Positions 46,731 to 58,164 of a stretch of DNA of 64,000 nucleotides are shown piece by piece (the stretch's first letter is position 1; each line of letters begins with the position of its first letter). Below the pieces are notes generated by a model, which searched no databases, was not told where the DNA came from, and saw nothing but the letters and a program-made list of their open reading frames with translations. A program made the position numbers and the translations under genes. The stretch is from positions 17,322 through 81,321 of the forward strand of contig NZ_JANJZK010000011.1 of assembly GCF_024623185.1 (NCBI RefSeq), read 5' to 3'. This DNA comes from Anaerofustis stercorihominis (GTDB lineage Bacteria; Bacillota; Clostridia; Eubacteriales; Anaerofustaceae).

Positions 46731-48101
46731 CTAATTATTGAATAATTTGAAGACACATTCTTTAAGTGTGCTGATTTCTATTACTTTTATATTTAAATTT
46801 GAAATGTCTTCATGTTCATCCAAGGAGTTTCTCGGTATGATTGCTTTTTTAAACCCAAGGGAATTAGCTTCTTTTATCCTTTTGAAAATATTGTTTATCT
46901 TTCTTATTTCTCCGCAAAGGCCTACTTCACCTATTATTATGGTGTTGATAGGTATTTCTTTTTTTAGCATAGAGGATATCACCGCGCAAGCAACTGCCAG
47001 GTCACTTGCGGTTTCTTTTACTCTTACTCCTCCCACGACATTTAAATATACATCTGTAGAATGAAGTTTGACATTAGTCATTTTTTCTATTACAGCTAAT
47101 ATTTGAACAAACCTGTTATATTCAAAGCCTGTGGATACTCTTCTTGGAACTTGAAAAGATGACATCATGGCAAGGGCCTGTATCTCTATCAGAACACTTC
47201 TGTTACCTTCCATTATTGAACAAATAACACTTCCGTAGCTTCTGTTTTCTCTGTCTTCCAGTAACAGCCTCGATGGATTTGTTACGCATTCAAGACCTTT
47301 TCTGGTCATCTCGAATACTCCGATTTCCTCGCTGGAGCCAAATCTGTTTTTACTTAGTCTCAGTATCCTTAAGCTTGAATTCGATTCGCTTTCAAAATAC
47401 ATAACGGTATCTACCATATGTTCAATGGTCTTCGGTCCCGCTATTGTACCTTGTTTTGTTATATGTCCCACTATGAATACACTTGTATTGGTAGCTTTGG
47501 CAAAGTTCATAAGCAAATTGGTGCATTCTCTTACCTGGGTTATCGTCCCGGGTGCGCTTGGTATATTGGAACTCCTTACGGTTTGGATAGAATCTATTAT
47601 TAATAAATCCGCCTTATTCTCTTTAGCACTTTCTATTATCTGTTCTATATCCGTATTTGATAAAACAAGTATATCACTTCCTTTTAGTCCCAGCCTGTCC
47701 AGTCTCAATTTTAACTGTGAGAGACTTTCTTCACTGGATGCATATAAAACTCTTTTTCCGATTATGGATACATTATGAGCTGTCTGCATTAAAAGAGTGG
47801 ATTTTCCTATTCCCGGCTCTCCTCCGACAAGTACCAGGCTTGATGCTACGATACCTTCTCCCAGTACATTATCCAGCTCACTTATCGATGTCGTAAACCT
47901 CATATCTTCTTTTGTGTCTACATCTTTTAAGTTGGTGACTTTGGGAGTGAAAACACTGCTTTTGGAATTTACAAGATCCAGTTCTTTTTTTGAAAATTCG
48001 CTGAACGTATTCCAGTTTCCGCAGTCCGGGCATTTCCCCCAGTATTTGGGGCTTTCGTATCCGCATTCGCTGCACACAAATATTTTTTTATCTTTTGCCA
48101 A
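46731..48101 (-). CDS. radA: DNA repair protein RadA/Sms
   Basis: A 456-aa RecA-like helicase that drives branch migration in recombination. It has an N-terminal C4 zinc finger (CSECGYESPKYWGKCPDCG), Walker A GGEPGIGKSTLL (about residues 91-102), the family's KNRFGSSEE motif (about 252) and a C-terminal Lon-protease-like domain (VRVKETASDLAVACAV). The start is TTG with AGAGGA upstream. Length and motif order are typical. Confidence 0.95.
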   Translation of the reverse strand: MAKDKKIFVCSECGYESPKYWGKCPDCGNWNTFSEFSKKELDLVNSKSSVFTPKVTNLKDVDTKEDMRFTTSISELDNVLGEGIVASSLVLVGGEPGIGKSTLLMQTAHNVSIIGKRVLYASSEESLSQLKLRLDRLGLKGSDILVLSNTDIEQIIESAKENKADLLIIDSIQTVRSSNIPSAPGTITQVRECTNLLMNFAKATNTSVFIVGHITKQGTIAGPKTIEHMVDTVMYFESESNSSLRILRLSKNRFGSSEEIGVFEMTRKGLECVTNPSRLLLEDRENRSYGSVICSIMEGNRSVLIEIQALAMMSSFQVPRRVSTGFEYNRFVQILAVIEKMTNVKLHSTDVYLNVVGGVRVKETASDLAVACAVISSMLKKEIPINTIIIGEVGLCGEIRKINNIFKRIKEANSLGFKKAIIPRNSLDEHEDISNLNIKVIEISTLKECVFKLFNN

Positions 48102-48352
48102 AATTTTATCCTCTTTGCTAATTTTTTTATATAAAATGATTATTATCCTGAAAAAGATTATAACATATAAGAAAAAATTTTCATAAAAAGATATTAAAAA
48201 AACTATTACATATTTAAAATATTATCTACTTACAAAATAATATAAAATTATGCATAAATTTATGGTAAAATAAAAAAAAGATGATTTATTGTAAAAGGGC
48301 GATAAAAAGGGCAAAAAAATTGGAAATATTTAATATATTTTAGTTGTTACCC
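48102..48352. other. AT-rich divergent region between radA and rpoB
   Basis: No gene is seen. rplJ and rplL, which normally precede rpoB, are not here. The region should hold the radA promoter on the minus strand, but no clear match stands out. Confidence 0.55.
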
Positions 48353-48381
48353 TTGACTTATCATAGTTCTTTTGCTAAAAT
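48353..48381 (+). promoter_or_regulatory. Promoter of rpoB-rpoC
   Basis: TTGACT (48353-48358), a 17-bp spacer and an extended -10 TGC-TAAAAT (48373-48381). It gives a leader of about 150 nt before rpoB. Confidence 0.75.
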
Positions 48382-48453
48382 ATTAAATTACTGAAAATAC
48401 AAAACAAGCCTAAAATTTGTATTAATTTTATGCAGTTTAGGACGGAGGAAACA

Positions 48454-48508
48454 ACAGCAAATTGGTTGAATCTTTTATTTTAAAATAAGATGATTTTGCT
48501 GTGTTTTT
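48454..48508 (+). promoter_or_regulatory. Leader hairpin upstream of rpoB, attenuator candidate
   Basis: ACAGCAAA (48454-48461) pairs with TTTGCTGT (48495-48502), followed by GTTTTT. An inner AT-rich hairpin (about 48470-48491) stacks inside. A terminator-shaped hairpin within the leader, 28 nt before the rpoB start, suggests premature termination control. The part just upstream, TAGGACGGAGGAAAC, could pair alternatively. Similar leaders in other Firmicutes precede rplJ and respond to L10; that link is inference. Confidence 0.5.
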
Positions 48509-48535
48509 CATGTTTAAATTAAGGAGAGTGGTACA

Positions 48536-51500
48536 GTGATTCATCCAGAGAAAATTGGTAGAAGAGAAAGAATGAGTTTTTCTAAAATCAAAGATGTAAT
48601 GGAAATGCCTAATTTAATTTCTATTCAGACAGACTCATATAAGTGGTTTATAGAGGAAGGTCTTAGAGAGGCATTTTTAGATGTATTCCCTATCAGCGAC
48701 CCAAGTGAGAATTTAATACTTGAATTCGTTGATTATATCTTAGATGACACTCCAAAATATGATGTTGAAGAGTGTAAAGAAAGAAAGACAAATTATTCTG
48801 CTTCTTTAAAAGTTAAAGTTAGACTTGTTGTAAAAGAAGATGGTGAAATCAAAGACGTTAGAGAACAGCATGTATTCATGGCTGATTTTCCTTTAATGAC
48901 CAGAACCGGTACATTCATCATCAATGGTGCTGAAAGAGTTATTGTAAGCCAGCTTATTCGTTCACCCGGAGCATATTTCTCAGTTGAAAGAGATAAGTAT
49001 GGTAAAGAATTATACAATGGACAAATCATCCCTAACAGAGGGGCTTGGCTGGAATATGAAACGGACGCAAGTGACTGTCTGTACGCCAGAGTAGACAGAA
49101 CAAAAAAAGTTCCGATCACGGTTTTAATCAGAGCATTGGGACTTGGAACAAATGAAGAGATCATAAATTTCTTCGGAGAAGAAAAGAGACTTATGACTAC
49201 ATTCGAAAAAGATTCTTCTTCAAGTGTAGACGAAGGTCTTATTGAAATTTATAAAAAACTCAGACCGGGCGAACCTGAAAGCGTTGATTCAGCTAAAGGT
49301 TTATTCATTCCGATGTTTTTCGACCAAAGAAGATACGACCTGATGATGGTTGGTAGATTTAAACTTAACAAAAAATTAGCTCTTGCTACAAGAATTACTG
49401 GCCAGTATGCATTCAAAGATATAGTTAATCCTTTAACCGGAGAAATCTTAGTAAGTAAAGATGAAATAATTGATGAAAAAACTGCATGGGAAATCCAAAA
49501 CTGTGGAATTAATACTGTCGAAGTCAAAGTGTCTGAGGACAAAGGCTTTAAAATAATAGGTAACGGTGTCGTTGACATAAATAAATTTGAGTTGCCTTTT
49601 GATGTAAGTGATTTAAAAATCGATGAAATGGTCAACTTTAGAGTTTTAAGTGAAATATTAGACTCCGACCTTTCAAATGAAGAAAAGAAAGAACAAATCA
49701 AAGACAGAATGAGCGAACTTCTTCCTAAGCATATCACTGTGGAAGATATTTATGCTTCTATCAGTTATAACCTCGGTTTCGATCATGGTATCGGAACTTT
49801 AGATGATATCGACCATTTAGGCAACAGAAGGATCCGTTCCGTAGGTGAACTTTTACAAAACCAATTCAGAATCGGTCTTTCAAGATTAGAAAGAACTGTA
49901 AAAGAAAGAATGATTTCATTCGACCCTGAAGAAGTTACACCTTCAAGCTTAGTAAACGTAAAACCTGTAAATGCTGCTTTGAAAGAATTCTTCGGTTCAT
50001 CTCAGTTGTCTCAGTTTATGGACCAAACAAATCCTCTTGGGGAACTTACACATAAGAGAAGATATTCTGCTTTAGGTCCCGGCGGACTTTCAAGAGACAG
50101 AGCCGGATTTGAAGTCAGAGACGTTCATCATTCTCACTACGGAAGAGTTTGTCCAATAGAAACTCCTGAAGGTCCGAATATCGGTCTTATCGGTTCTCTT
50201 GCAACATTCTCCAGAGTTAATAAGTATGGATTTATCGAAACTCCGTACAGAAGAGTAAAAGACGGTGCGGTAACAGGGGATATAGATTATATCCCGGCTG
50301 ATGAAGAAGGTAAATACACCATAGCTCAGGCAAATGAACCTTTAATGGAAAACGGTTCTTTTGAACATTCAAAGGTAACCGGTAGAGCCGGATTTGAAAG
50401 GGATTTCGTAACTGTTGAAAAAGATAAGGTAGACTATATGGATATATCTCCTAAGCAGGTGGTTTCCGTTGCTACCAGTATGATACCTTTCCTTGAAAAT
50501 GACGATGCCAACAGAGCCCTTATGGGTGCCAACATGCAGCGTCAGGCAGTACCTTTATTAAAACCGCAGGCTCCTATGGTAGCCACAGGTATAGAACACA
50601 GAGCTGCTAAGGACAGCGGTGTTTGTGTCGTAAGTGAAGTTGACGGTGTAGTTAAAAGAGTTACCGCAACTGAAATCATTATTACAGATGATGCTACGAA
50701 GCAAAATGTAAAATATAAATTACTTAAATATAAGAGAACAAACCAAAATACTTGCATAAACCAAATCCCTATCGTAAAACTTGGTGACAGGATCAAAAAA
50801 GGCGAAGTAATAGCTGACGGTCCTTCTACGGAAAACGGTGATTTATCGCTCGGTAGGAATATCCTTATCGGATTTATGACTTGGGAAGGTTATAACTACG
50901 AAGATGCTATCATTATAAATGAAAAACTCGTAAAGGAAGATGCTCTTACTTCAATCCATATCGAAGAATTCGACTGCGAAGCTAAGGAAACAAAGCTTGG
51001 AAGCGAAGAAATCACGAGAGATATTCCAAATGTAGGTGAAGATGCACTTAGAAACCTCGATGAAAGAGGGGTCATAAGAGTAGGTGCGGAAGTTAAATCA
51101 GATGATATCCTTGTTGGTAAAGTTACTCCGAAAGGAGAAAGCGACCCAACGGCGGAAGAAAAATTACTTCGTGCAATCTTTGGTGAAAAAGCCAGAGAAG
51201 TAAGAGACACCTCACTTAAAGTTCCTCACGGAGAAAAGGGTGTTGTAGTAGATGTAAAAGTATATACAAAAGAAAACGGCGATGAATTAAAACCTAATGT
51301 AAATAAGCTTGTAAGAGTTTATATTGCAATAAAGAGAAAAATTCAAGTCGGTGATAAAATGGCGGGACGTCACGGTAACAAAGGGGTAATCAGTAGAGTT
51401 GTCCCTGAAGAAGATATGCCATTCTTACCTGATGGAACTCCGCTTGAAATATTACTTTCTCCAATGGGGGTTCCTTCCCGTATGAATATTGGACAGGTAC

Positions 51501-52270
51501 TGGAAGTCCATTTGGGGCTTGCTTGTAAAGCTCTAGGTATCGATATAGCCACTCCGGTATTCGACGGAGCAAAAGAAGAAGATATCATGGAACTTCTGGA
51601 ACAGGCAGGATACTCATCAGACGGTAAAATCCAGCTTTATGACGGAAGAACAGGTGAACCTTTCGATAACAGGGTAACCGTCGGATATATGTACATGCTG
51701 AGACTACATCATATCGTTGATGAAAAGATGCATGCCAGAGCAACCGGTCCTTACTCCCTGGTTACACAGCAGCCACTTGGCGGTAAAGCACAAATGGGTG
51801 GACAGAGATTCGGAGAAATGGAAGTTTGGGCTCTTGAAGCATACGGTGCCGCTCATACATTACAGGAAATCCTTACCGTTAAGAGTGATGATGTATCCGG
51901 AAGAGTCAAGACTTACGAATCTATCATTAAAGGAGAAAATATCCCAAAAGCAGGTGTTCCTGAATCATTTAAAGTTCTTATTAAAGAATTCCAAAGCTTA
52001 TGCTTAGACGTAAATGTTCTTGGTGAAAGAAATGAAGTAATTGACATCAAAGACGATGAAGATGAAGACTTGGTAGAAGATTTAGAACAAGTAGAAGCAA
52101 GTGCAGACGGCGACTTTGTAGAAGATTTGGATGATATCGAATTTGAAGAAATCAGTGAAGCTGATATTCTTGAAGATGACGGGGACATTGAAAGCGAAGA
52201 TTTAGATTTCCTTGATAGTGATGTATTAAGTTCTGCTTCATCAGATGATGAAGACGAAGAATTTATGTAA
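48536..52270 (+). CDS. rpoB: RNA polymerase beta subunit
   Basis: A 1244-aa beta subunit. The start is GTG with AAGGAG 9 nt upstream. The rifampicin-binding region (about residues 484-525) has [20 protein letters not shown] and [15 protein letters not shown], with the wild-type D, H and S positions, so no resistance change is seen. [13 protein letters not shown] and the C-terminal [13 protein letters not shown] clamp motif are present. An acidic tail of about 75 residues rich in Asp, Glu and Ser follows the normal end of the protein; it is longer than in Bacillus. rpoC follows 42 nt later. Confidence 0.97.
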   Translation: MIHPEKIGRRERMSFSKIKDVMEMPNLISIQTDSYKWFIEEGLREAFLDVFPISDPSENLILEFVDYILDDTPKYDVEECKERKTNYSASLKVKVRLVVKEDGEIKDVREQHVFMADFPLMTRTGTFIINGAERVIVSQLIRSPGAYFSVERDKYGKELYNGQIIPNRGAWLEYETDASDCLYARVDRTKKVPITVLIRALGLGTNEEIINFFGEEKRLMTTFEKDSSSSVDEGLIEIYKKLRPGEPESVDSAKGLFIPMFFDQRRYDLMMVGRFKLNKKLALATRITGQYAFKDIVNPLTGEILVSKDEIIDEKTAWEIQNCGINTVEVKVSEDKGFKIIGNGVVDINKFELPFDVSDLKIDEMVNFRVLSEILDSDLSNEEKKEQIKDRMSELLPKHITVEDIYASISYNLGFDHGIGTLDDIDHLGNRRIRSVGELLQNQFRIGLSRLERTVKERMISFDPEEVTPSSLVNVKPVNAALKEFFGSSQLSQFMDQTNPLGELTHKRRYSALGPGGLSRDRAGFEVRDVHHSHYGRVCPIETPEGPNIGLIGSLATFSRVNKYGFIETPYRRVKDGAVTGDIDYIPADEEGKYTIAQANEPLMENGSFEHSKVTGRAGFERDFVTVEKDKVDYMDISPKQVVSVATSMIPFLENDDANRALMGANMQRQAVPLLKPQAPMVATGIEHRAAKDSGVCVVSEVDGVVKRVTATEIIITDDATKQNVKYKLLKYKRTNQNTCINQIPIVKLGDRIKKGEVIADGPSTENGDLSLGRNILIGFMTWEGYNYEDAIIINEKLVKEDALTSIHIEEFDCEAKETKLGSEEITRDIPNVGEDALRNLDERGVIRVGAEVKSDDILVGKVTPKGESDPTAEEKLLRAIFGEKAREVRDTSLKVPHGEKGVVVDVKVYTKENGDELKPNVNKLVRVYIAIKRKIQVGDKMAGRHGNKGVISRVVPEEDMPFLPDGTPLEILLSPMGVPSRMNIGQVLEVHLGLACKALGIDIATPVFDGAKEEDIMELLEQAGYSSDGKIQLYDGRTGEPFDNRVTVGYMYMLRLHHIVDEKMHARATGPYSLVTQQPLGGKAQMGGQRFGEMEVWALEAYGAAHTLQEILTVKSDDVSGRVKTYESIIKGENIPKAGVPESFKVLIKEFQSLCLDVNVLGERNEVIDIKDDEDEDLVEDLEQVEASADGDFVEDLDDIEFEEISEADILEDDGDIESEDLDFLDSDVLSSASSDDEDEEFM

Positions 52271-52312
52271 TAGGAACTATTAAAGGGAAAATATAAGTGG
52301 GAGGTAAATTCC

Positions 52313-55300
52313 TTGAAAGAATTTAATGATGTAAATATAGATAATAAAAAAGAAAAAACAAATATGGGTGATATTGATTTTAAATCAATACAAATTGGTT
52401 TAGCATCAAAAGAAAAAATTCTTGATTGGTCTTACGGCGAGGTAAAAAAACCGGAGACTATTAACTACAGAACTTCTAAACCGGAAAAAGACGGATTGTT
52501 TTGTGAAAAGATTTTCGGACCGACTAAGGATTATGAATGTTACTGCGGTAAATATAAACAAATCAGATATAAAGGCGTGATTTGCGACAGATGCGGGGTC
52601 GAACTTACAAAGTCAAAAGTAAGAAGAGAAAGAATGGGACATATTGCTTTAGCTGCTCCCGTTACTCACATTTGGTACTTTAAAGGTATCCCAAGCAGAA
52701 TAGGTCTACTTCTTGAAATGTCGCCTAAAGAGCTTGAAAGAATAATATATTTTGCTGCATATGTGGTAACAGATCCGGGAAATACTCCTTTGGATGAAAA
52801 AACGGTTTTAACCGAAAATGAGTATAAAGAATACAGACAGATTTACGGAAGTGAGTTTACTGCAAAAATAGGTGCCGAAGCAATTCAGGATTTACTTGGA
52901 CAAGTGGATCTAGAAAAAGAAAGTCAGGAATTAAAACAAATCATTGCTACGGAAACTACAAGACAAAAGAAAACAAAAGCAATAAAGAAACTTAAAATTG
53001 TAGAAGATTTTAGAAATTCCAATAACAATCCTCAGGATATGGTCCTTGAAGTAGTTCCTGTTATTCCTCCTGAACTCAGACCTATGGTTATGCTTGACGG
53101 GGGAAGATATGCTACAAGTGACTTAAATGACTTATACAGAAGAGTTATAAACAGAAATAACAGACTTAAAAGACTTCTTGAACTTAATGCTCCTGATATT
53201 ATCGTTCAAAATGAAAAGAGAATGCTTCAGGAAGCTGTTGATGCACTGATAGATAACGGAAGAAGGGGCAGACCTGTTACAGGTCCCGGAAACAGACCGC
53301 TTCGTTCATTATCCGATATGCTTAAGGGTAAACAAGGTAGATTCAGACAAAACTTACTTGGTAAGAGGGTCGACTACTCGGGACGTTCCGTTATAGTTGT
53401 TGGTCCGGAACTTAAGATGTATCAATGCGGTCTTCCTAAGGAAATGGCAATCGAATTATTCAAGCCTTTCATTATGAGAGAACTTGTGAAGAGAAAACAT
53501 TCTCTAAATATAAAATCAGCTAAAAGAATGGTAGAAAGACAAAGTCCGGAAGTTTGGGATGTGCTCGACGATGTAATCAAAGATCATCCGGTTTTACTTA
53601 ACCGTGCCCCTACACTTCATAGACTAGGTATCCAAGCATTCGAACCGATTTTGGTCGAAGGAAGAGCTATTAAGCTTCATCCTCTTGTTTGTACAGCGTT
53701 CAACGCCGACTTTGACGGTGACCAAATGGCCGTTCATGTGCCTTTGAGCGTTGAAGCACAAGCTGAAGCAAGGTTTTTAATGCTTGCTGCATACAATATT
53801 TTGAAACCTCAGGACGGCTCTCCTGTAGTTTCTCCTACACAGGATATGATCCTTGGCTCTTATTACTTGACTATTGTAAAAGAAAACCAAAAAGGTGAAG
53901 GAAAGGCATTTGCTTCAATTCCCGAACTTGAAATGGCATATTATAATAAAGAAGTAGAACTTCATGCAAAAGTTAAAGTAAGAGTTAAGAAAGTCATTGA
54001 CGGAAAAGAACATGTCAAAATAGTTGAATCAACTGTAGGTAGGTTCTTATTTAATCAAATAATCCCTCAGGATTTAGGATTTGTGGTAAGAGAAACTCCT
54101 GCGGATATGTTCAAACTGGAAATAGATAAAGTAGTGGATAAAGGTGTTTTATCCGAAATAGTTTATAAATGTTTCACAAGACACGGTGCCGCTAAGACAT
54201 CAATGGTTCTTGATGATATCAAAAAAATGGGCTTTACTTATTCTACAAAGGCAGCCGTTACTGTAAGTATTTCAGATATGGAAGTACCGGATGTTAAACC
54301 TCAGTTACTTGATGAAGCTGATGTAAAAGTAGATAAAGTTTTAAAGAAATATAAAAGAGGTATGATTACCGAAGCCGAAAGAAAAAGAGAAGTTATCGAT
54401 ATTTGGAATGATACGACCAACTTGGTAACAAATGCGCTTCTTGACCACCTTGATCCATTCAATCCGATCAACATGATGGCTGACTCGGGTGCCAGAGGTA
54501 GCAGGAACCAGATCAGACAGCTTGCCGGTATGAGAGGGCTTATGGCGTCTCCTAACGGGGATATCATAGAACTTCCTATACGTTCTAACTTCCGTGAAGG
54601 CTTGGACGTTTTGGAATTCTTTATCTCTTCTCACGGTGCGAGAAAAGGTCTTGCGGATACTGCCCTTAGAACTGCCGATTCAGGTTACTTGACAAGAAGA
54701 CTCGTTGATGTAAGTCAGGATCAAATCGTTAAAGAAGACGACTGCGGTACGGATCAAGGTTATGATGTTACTGCTATCAAAGTAGGTAACGACGTTATCG
54801 AAGAATTGGAAGAAAGAATAAACGGCAGATATGCATTTGACGATGTCGTTAATCCAAATACAGGAGAAGTAATAGTTTCAAGAAATGAACTCATTACTCC
54901 TGATAAAGCTAAGAAAATAGTTGATGCGGGTATAGAAAAAGTAAGTATCAGAGCCGTATTCAACTGTAAGAGTAAAGTCGGAGTTTGTGCTAAATGCTAC
55001 GGTGTAGACTTAACGAGTATGAAGACTGTAAGCGTTGGTGAGGCTGTAGGTACTATTGCCGCACAGTCTATCGGTGAACCCGGTACTCAGCTTACTATGC
55101 GTACATTCCATACAGGCGGGGTCGCATCAGCGGAAGATATCACTCAAGGTCTTCCAAGAATCGAAGAGTTATTTGAAGCCAGAAGACCGAAAGGTCAGGC
55201 AATAATTTCTGATATCGATGGTGTTATCGAAGTTACCGAAGAGGACGGACACAGCAAAGTTATCGTTATGAACAATGAGAACGGTGAAGTATTCGATTAT

Positions 55301-56020
55301 GATATTCCTTACGGTTCAAGGATAAAAGTAAGACAAGGGGATAAGGTAGAAGCCGGTGATGAAATCACTGAAGGTAGTATTTATCCTGAAGATCTTCTTA
55401 GGATAAAAGGTGTTGACGGAGTTCAAAAATATATCTTGACTGAAGTACAAAAAGTATATAGATACCAAGGTGTTCATATCTCGGATAAGCACGTTGAAAT
55501 AATAATAAGACAAATGCTTAGAAAATATGAAGTTACCGATGCGGGAGAAACAGAACTTCTTCCGGGTACGAGTGTTGATTATTTTGAATTTGAAAATGCA
55601 AACCAAAAAGCGAGAGAAGAAGGTAAAGAAGAAGCTACAGGTAACAGAAAGTTACTCGGTATTACAAAGGCTTCGCTTTCTACATCTTCATTCCTTTCAG
55701 CCGCGTCATTCCAGGAAACCACAAAGGTCCTTACCGATGCTGCTATTCAAGGTAAAGTCGACCCATTACTTGGACTAAAAGAAAATATCATTTTAGGTAA
55801 ACTTATTCCTGCGGGTACAGGTATCAAGAAATACGACCTTGAACTTGTTAAGAATAAAGACGATGATGACCTTTTAAAAGAGATTTTAGATGAGCTTAAT
55901 GAAAGCCAAATAGAAAATTCTTTGGAAGAAGAAGGTTTGACCGTTCATGATATCGAAGAAGACGATAAGCTTGATAATGAAGATTTAAATGATTTTGAGC
56001 TTAAAAGCGAAAATGAATAG
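52313..56020 (+). CDS. rpoC: RNA polymerase beta' subunit
   Basis: A 1235-aa beta' subunit. TTG at 52313 is chosen (GGAGG 8 nt upstream); it adds 17 hydrophilic residues before the usual start near [13 protein letters not shown]. The N-terminal zinc site is [20 protein letters not shown], the catalytic magnesium loop is [12 protein letters not shown] (about residue 464), and the second zinc site is near [13 protein letters not shown]. The trigger-loop region ARPKGQ..., [19 protein letters not shown] is intact. The C-terminus again carries a short acidic extension. Co-transcribed with rpoB and closed by a strong terminator. Confidence 0.97.
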   Translation: MKEFNDVNIDNKKEKTNMGDIDFKSIQIGLASKEKILDWSYGEVKKPETINYRTSKPEKDGLFCEKIFGPTKDYECYCGKYKQIRYKGVICDRCGVELTKSKVRRERMGHIALAAPVTHIWYFKGIPSRIGLLLEMSPKELERIIYFAAYVVTDPGNTPLDEKTVLTENEYKEYRQIYGSEFTAKIGAEAIQDLLGQVDLEKESQELKQIIATETTRQKKTKAIKKLKIVEDFRNSNNNPQDMVLEVVPVIPPELRPMVMLDGGRYATSDLNDLYRRVINRNNRLKRLLELNAPDIIVQNEKRMLQEAVDALIDNGRRGRPVTGPGNRPLRSLSDMLKGKQGRFRQNLLGKRVDYSGRSVIVVGPELKMYQCGLPKEMAIELFKPFIMRELVKRKHSLNIKSAKRMVERQSPEVWDVLDDVIKDHPVLLNRAPTLHRLGIQAFEPILVEGRAIKLHPLVCTAFNADFDGDQMAVHVPLSVEAQAEARFLMLAAYNILKPQDGSPVVSPTQDMILGSYYLTIVKENQKGEGKAFASIPELEMAYYNKEVELHAKVKVRVKKVIDGKEHVKIVESTVGRFLFNQIIPQDLGFVVRETPADMFKLEIDKVVDKGVLSEIVYKCFTRHGAAKTSMVLDDIKKMGFTYSTKAAVTVSISDMEVPDVKPQLLDEADVKVDKVLKKYKRGMITEAERKREVIDIWNDTTNLVTNALLDHLDPFNPINMMADSGARGSRNQIRQLAGMRGLMASPNGDIIELPIRSNFREGLDVLEFFISSHGARKGLADTALRTADSGYLTRRLVDVSQDQIVKEDDCGTDQGYDVTAIKVGNDVIEELEERINGRYAFDDVVNPNTGEVIVSRNELITPDKAKKIVDAGIEKVSIRAVFNCKSKVGVCAKCYGVDLTSMKTVSVGEAVGTIAAQSIGEPGTQLTMRTFHTGGVASAEDITQGLPRIEELFEARRPKGQAIISDIDGVIEVTEEDGHSKVIVMNNENGEVFDYDIPYGSRIKVRQGDKVEAGDEITEGSIYPEDLLRIKGVDGVQKYILTEVQKVYRYQGVHISDKHVEIIIRQMLRKYEVTDAGETELLPGTSVDYFEFENANQKAREEGKEEATGNRKLLGITKASLSTSSFLSAASFQETTKVLTDAAIQGKVDPLLGLKENIILGKLIPAGTGIKKYDLELVKNKDDDDLLKEILDELNESQIENSLEEEGLTVHDIEEDDKLDNEDLNDFELKSENE

Positions 56021-56040
56021 GAAATAAAAATATAAATTAA

Positions 56041-56072
56041 AATCTACGATTCTTATGAGTCGTAGATTTTAG
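56041..56072 (+). terminator. Terminator of rpoB-rpoC
   Basis: A 12-bp stem AATCTACGATTC-TTAT-GAGTCGTAGATT followed by TTAG. The T-run is short, so some read-through into hom is possible; no separate hom promoter was identified. Confidence 0.7.
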
Positions 56073-56106
56073 TACATATATAAATGCTTATGATAGGAGA
56101 AAACAT

Positions 56107-57348
56107 ATGTCTAAAATTGGATTATTAGGCTGCGGTACAGTCGGAACAGGCGTATATGAAATAATCAATGAAAAAAAGGGAAACTTTTTTGAAGAAAATA
56201 ATTATAAGATAAAGAAAATTTTAGTTAGAGATGCTTCCAGAAAAAGAGAAGGTATTCCAAGTGAACTGTTGACGGACAGTCCGGATGATATTTTAAATGA
56301 TGATGAGATATCTCTTATTATTGCCGTAATGGGAAGTTACGAGCAAGAATATCCTGCAATAAAAAAAGCGTTGCAGCTTAAAAAGAATGTCGTTACTGCA
56401 AACAAAGAAATCATATCTAAGCATATGGAAGAACTTTTGGAGCTTGCTAAAGAAAACGGTGTTACGATTTTGTTTGAAGCTTCCGTAGGCGGCGGTATCC
56501 CTATTATAGAATCAATTATAGATACTATTAAAATAAATAAAATAAATAAAGTCCAAGGTATATTAAACGGGACTACAAATTTTATTTTATCCAAGATGAC
56601 AAAAGAAGAGTTGGACTTTGATGAAGTATTAAAAGTCGCTCAGGATATGGGTTTTGCCGAAGCTGACCCGACAGCCGATGTAGACGGATTTGATATTTCA
56701 AGAAAGCTTACTATACTTTCTTCACTTTGTTACGGTGCTTACATAGATAATGATGATATATATACCAGAACGGTAAGAAACATTACACTATCGGATATAC
56801 AAGCTGCCGATGACTTCGGTTATGTATTCAAGTATATGGCTGAAAGTGAACTATATGATGATAATACATTCGGAGCAAGCGTTACTCCCGTACTTATCGG
56901 AAAAGACTCCGTTACCAGCAATGTAAATGATGAATATAATGTGGTCAGTATCAACGGCAACATTATAGGTCAGTTATCATTTTTAGGAAGAGGTGCGGGA
57001 AAAGAAGCTACCGCAAATGCCGTAGTAGCGGATGTAATAAAAGTTCTGACAAAATCGGTTCATGATTATACACATTTGAAATTTGAAAATAATTATAAGA
57101 GCTGCGGGATAGAAAGATACAAAAATAAATTTTATCTAAGAGTTTCTGTAAAAGATGAAGTTGAATTTGCAAAGACAATAGATATAGTCTACAGAAATAT
57201 AGAAAATATCAATCTTTCGTATGAAGACGGAAAAGTTATACTTCTGACAGATGAAGTGACAGGTGAGTTCATGAGTAAATTGTGCGATAGGTTATCGCAT
57301 GTGACCGAAGATGTATTCTATGCTAGAATAATCGATAATATATTATAG
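56107..57348 (+). CDS. hom: Homoserine dehydrogenase
   Basis: A 413-aa NAD(P)-dependent enzyme that reduces aspartate semialdehyde to homoserine, the branch point to threonine and methionine. The dinucleotide-binding motif is IGLLGCGTVGTGVYE (residues 3-17). The substrate motifs are GGGIPIIESI, QGILNGTTNFILSKM and FAEADPTADVDGFD. A C-terminal ACT domain (about 330-413) should bind the feedback inhibitor. AGGAG precedes the ATG. A double-ACT protein gene follows 13 nt later. Confidence 0.94.
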   Translation: MSKIGLLGCGTVGTGVYEIINEKKGNFFEENNYKIKKILVRDASRKREGIPSELLTDSPDDILNDDEISLIIAVMGSYEQEYPAIKKALQLKKNVVTANKEIISKHMEELLELAKENGVTILFEASVGGGIPIIESIIDTIKINKINKVQGILNGTTNFILSKMTKEELDFDEVLKVAQDMGFAEADPTADVDGFDISRKLTILSSLCYGAYIDNDDIYTRTVRNITLSDIQAADDFGYVFKYMAESELYDDNTFGASVTPVLIGKDSVTSNVNDEYNVVSINGNIIGQLSFLGRGAGKEATANAVVADVIKVLTKSVHDYTHLKFENNYKSCGIERYKNKFYLRVSVKDEVEFAKTIDIVYRNIENINLSYEDGKVILLTDEVTGEFMSKLCDRLSHVTEDVFYARIIDNIL

Positions 57349-57361
57349 GAAGGTAATGAGG

Positions 57362-57841
57362 ATGAGAAAAGAAGATAGTTTAATCAAGGCGATAACGATT
57401 GATGAAGATATTGCTAAAATATCAGTAATGGAAGTTCCGGATAAACCGGGTATTGCTTTTAATTTATTCAGCAGTATAGCAAACGAAGGTATTAAAATCG
57501 AAAGTATTACTCAAAATGTAAACAGAAGTCAGGTAAATGATATAACATTTACTGTGCCTACGGATGAATTTGAAAAAGCATTTAAAATCACAAGTGATTT
57601 TGCAATCGAAGTAGGAGCTACAAAAGTACTTTACGATAAAGGTGTAGCAAAGCTTTCCGTTATAGGATCCGGAATGGTTGCCAGCACTCAGGTAGCGAGC
57701 AGAGTATTTAAAGCACTTTATGAAAAAGGCGTAAACATACAAATGATTTCTACGAGTGAAGTTAAAATTTCTTGCGTAATCGAAAAAGATAAAGCTAAAG
57801 AAGCTTTAAAACAAATTTATAAAGAATTCGAAGTAGAATAA
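57362..57841 (+). CDS. Free-standing double-ACT protein like the aspartokinase regulatory domain
   Basis: A 159-aa protein made of two ACT domains that match the C-terminal part of aspartokinase. The first runs from ISVMEVPDKPGIAF (about residue 21), and the second, with KLSVIGSGMVASTQVA and GVNIQMISTSEVKISCVI, begins near 98. The kinase domain is absent and there is no room for it upstream, since hom ends 13 nt before. ATG at 57362 has GGAAGG 8 nt upstream. It could be a separate regulatory subunit for an aspartokinase encoded elsewhere, like the beta chain made by an internal start in Bacillus lysC, or a truncation that is still expressed. The hom linkage supports a role in aspartate-family amino acids. 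Confidence 0.8.
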   Translation: MRKEDSLIKAITIDEDIAKISVMEVPDKPGIAFNLFSSIANEGIKIESITQNVNRSQVNDITFTVPTDEFEKAFKITSDFAIEVGATKVLYDKGVAKLSVIGSGMVASTQVASRVFKALYEKGVNIQMISTSEVKISCVIEKDKAKEALKQIYKEFEVE

Positions 57842-57851
57842 TACATAACTT

Positions 57852-57874
57852 AAAAAGGCCATATGGTCTTTTTT
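57852..57874 (+). terminator. Terminator after the ACT gene
   Basis: AAAAAGGCC-ATAT-GGTCTTTTTT. Confidence 0.8.
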
Positions 57875-58164
57875 ATTTTATTGGATAGTATTTGGGATTA
57901 TTTATAGTTATGATATAACTATAATGATAATAAAGATAATGTTTTGATTTATTAAATCATTATTGATATCATATAAAGTAATGTTTATGATAAAAGGCTT
58001 ATAACGACGTTGTTATAAGCCTTTTTGGGGTGTTTTTATTTTAAGAAAAACATTTATGTTTGTCAAGTGTACGAATATATTTTATATTATTTTGTTACAA
58101 ATGTCCATACTTTTTAGAAAAAAATTCCAAAATAAGATATGAATTCATATTCTTTATTAATAAT
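57875..58164. other. Intergenic stretch with a second strong hairpin
   Basis: No gene is seen. A TATAAT-like sequence (57920-57925) and a perfect-stem terminator at 57992-58025 leave room for a short transcript of about 100 nt, but no good -35 box is found. The hairpin may simply end the convergent DMT transporter gene. Confidence 0.5.
57992..58025. terminator. Strong bidirectional terminator hairpin
   Basis: AAAAGGCTTATAAC-GACGTT-GTTATAAGCCTTTT, a 14-bp perfect stem with U-runs on both strands. Confidence 0.8.

Noticed and set aside
48454..48508. Confident call of an L10 leader
   Set aside because: The conserved L10-binding elements could not be recognised and rplJ is absent; kept only as an attenuator candidate.
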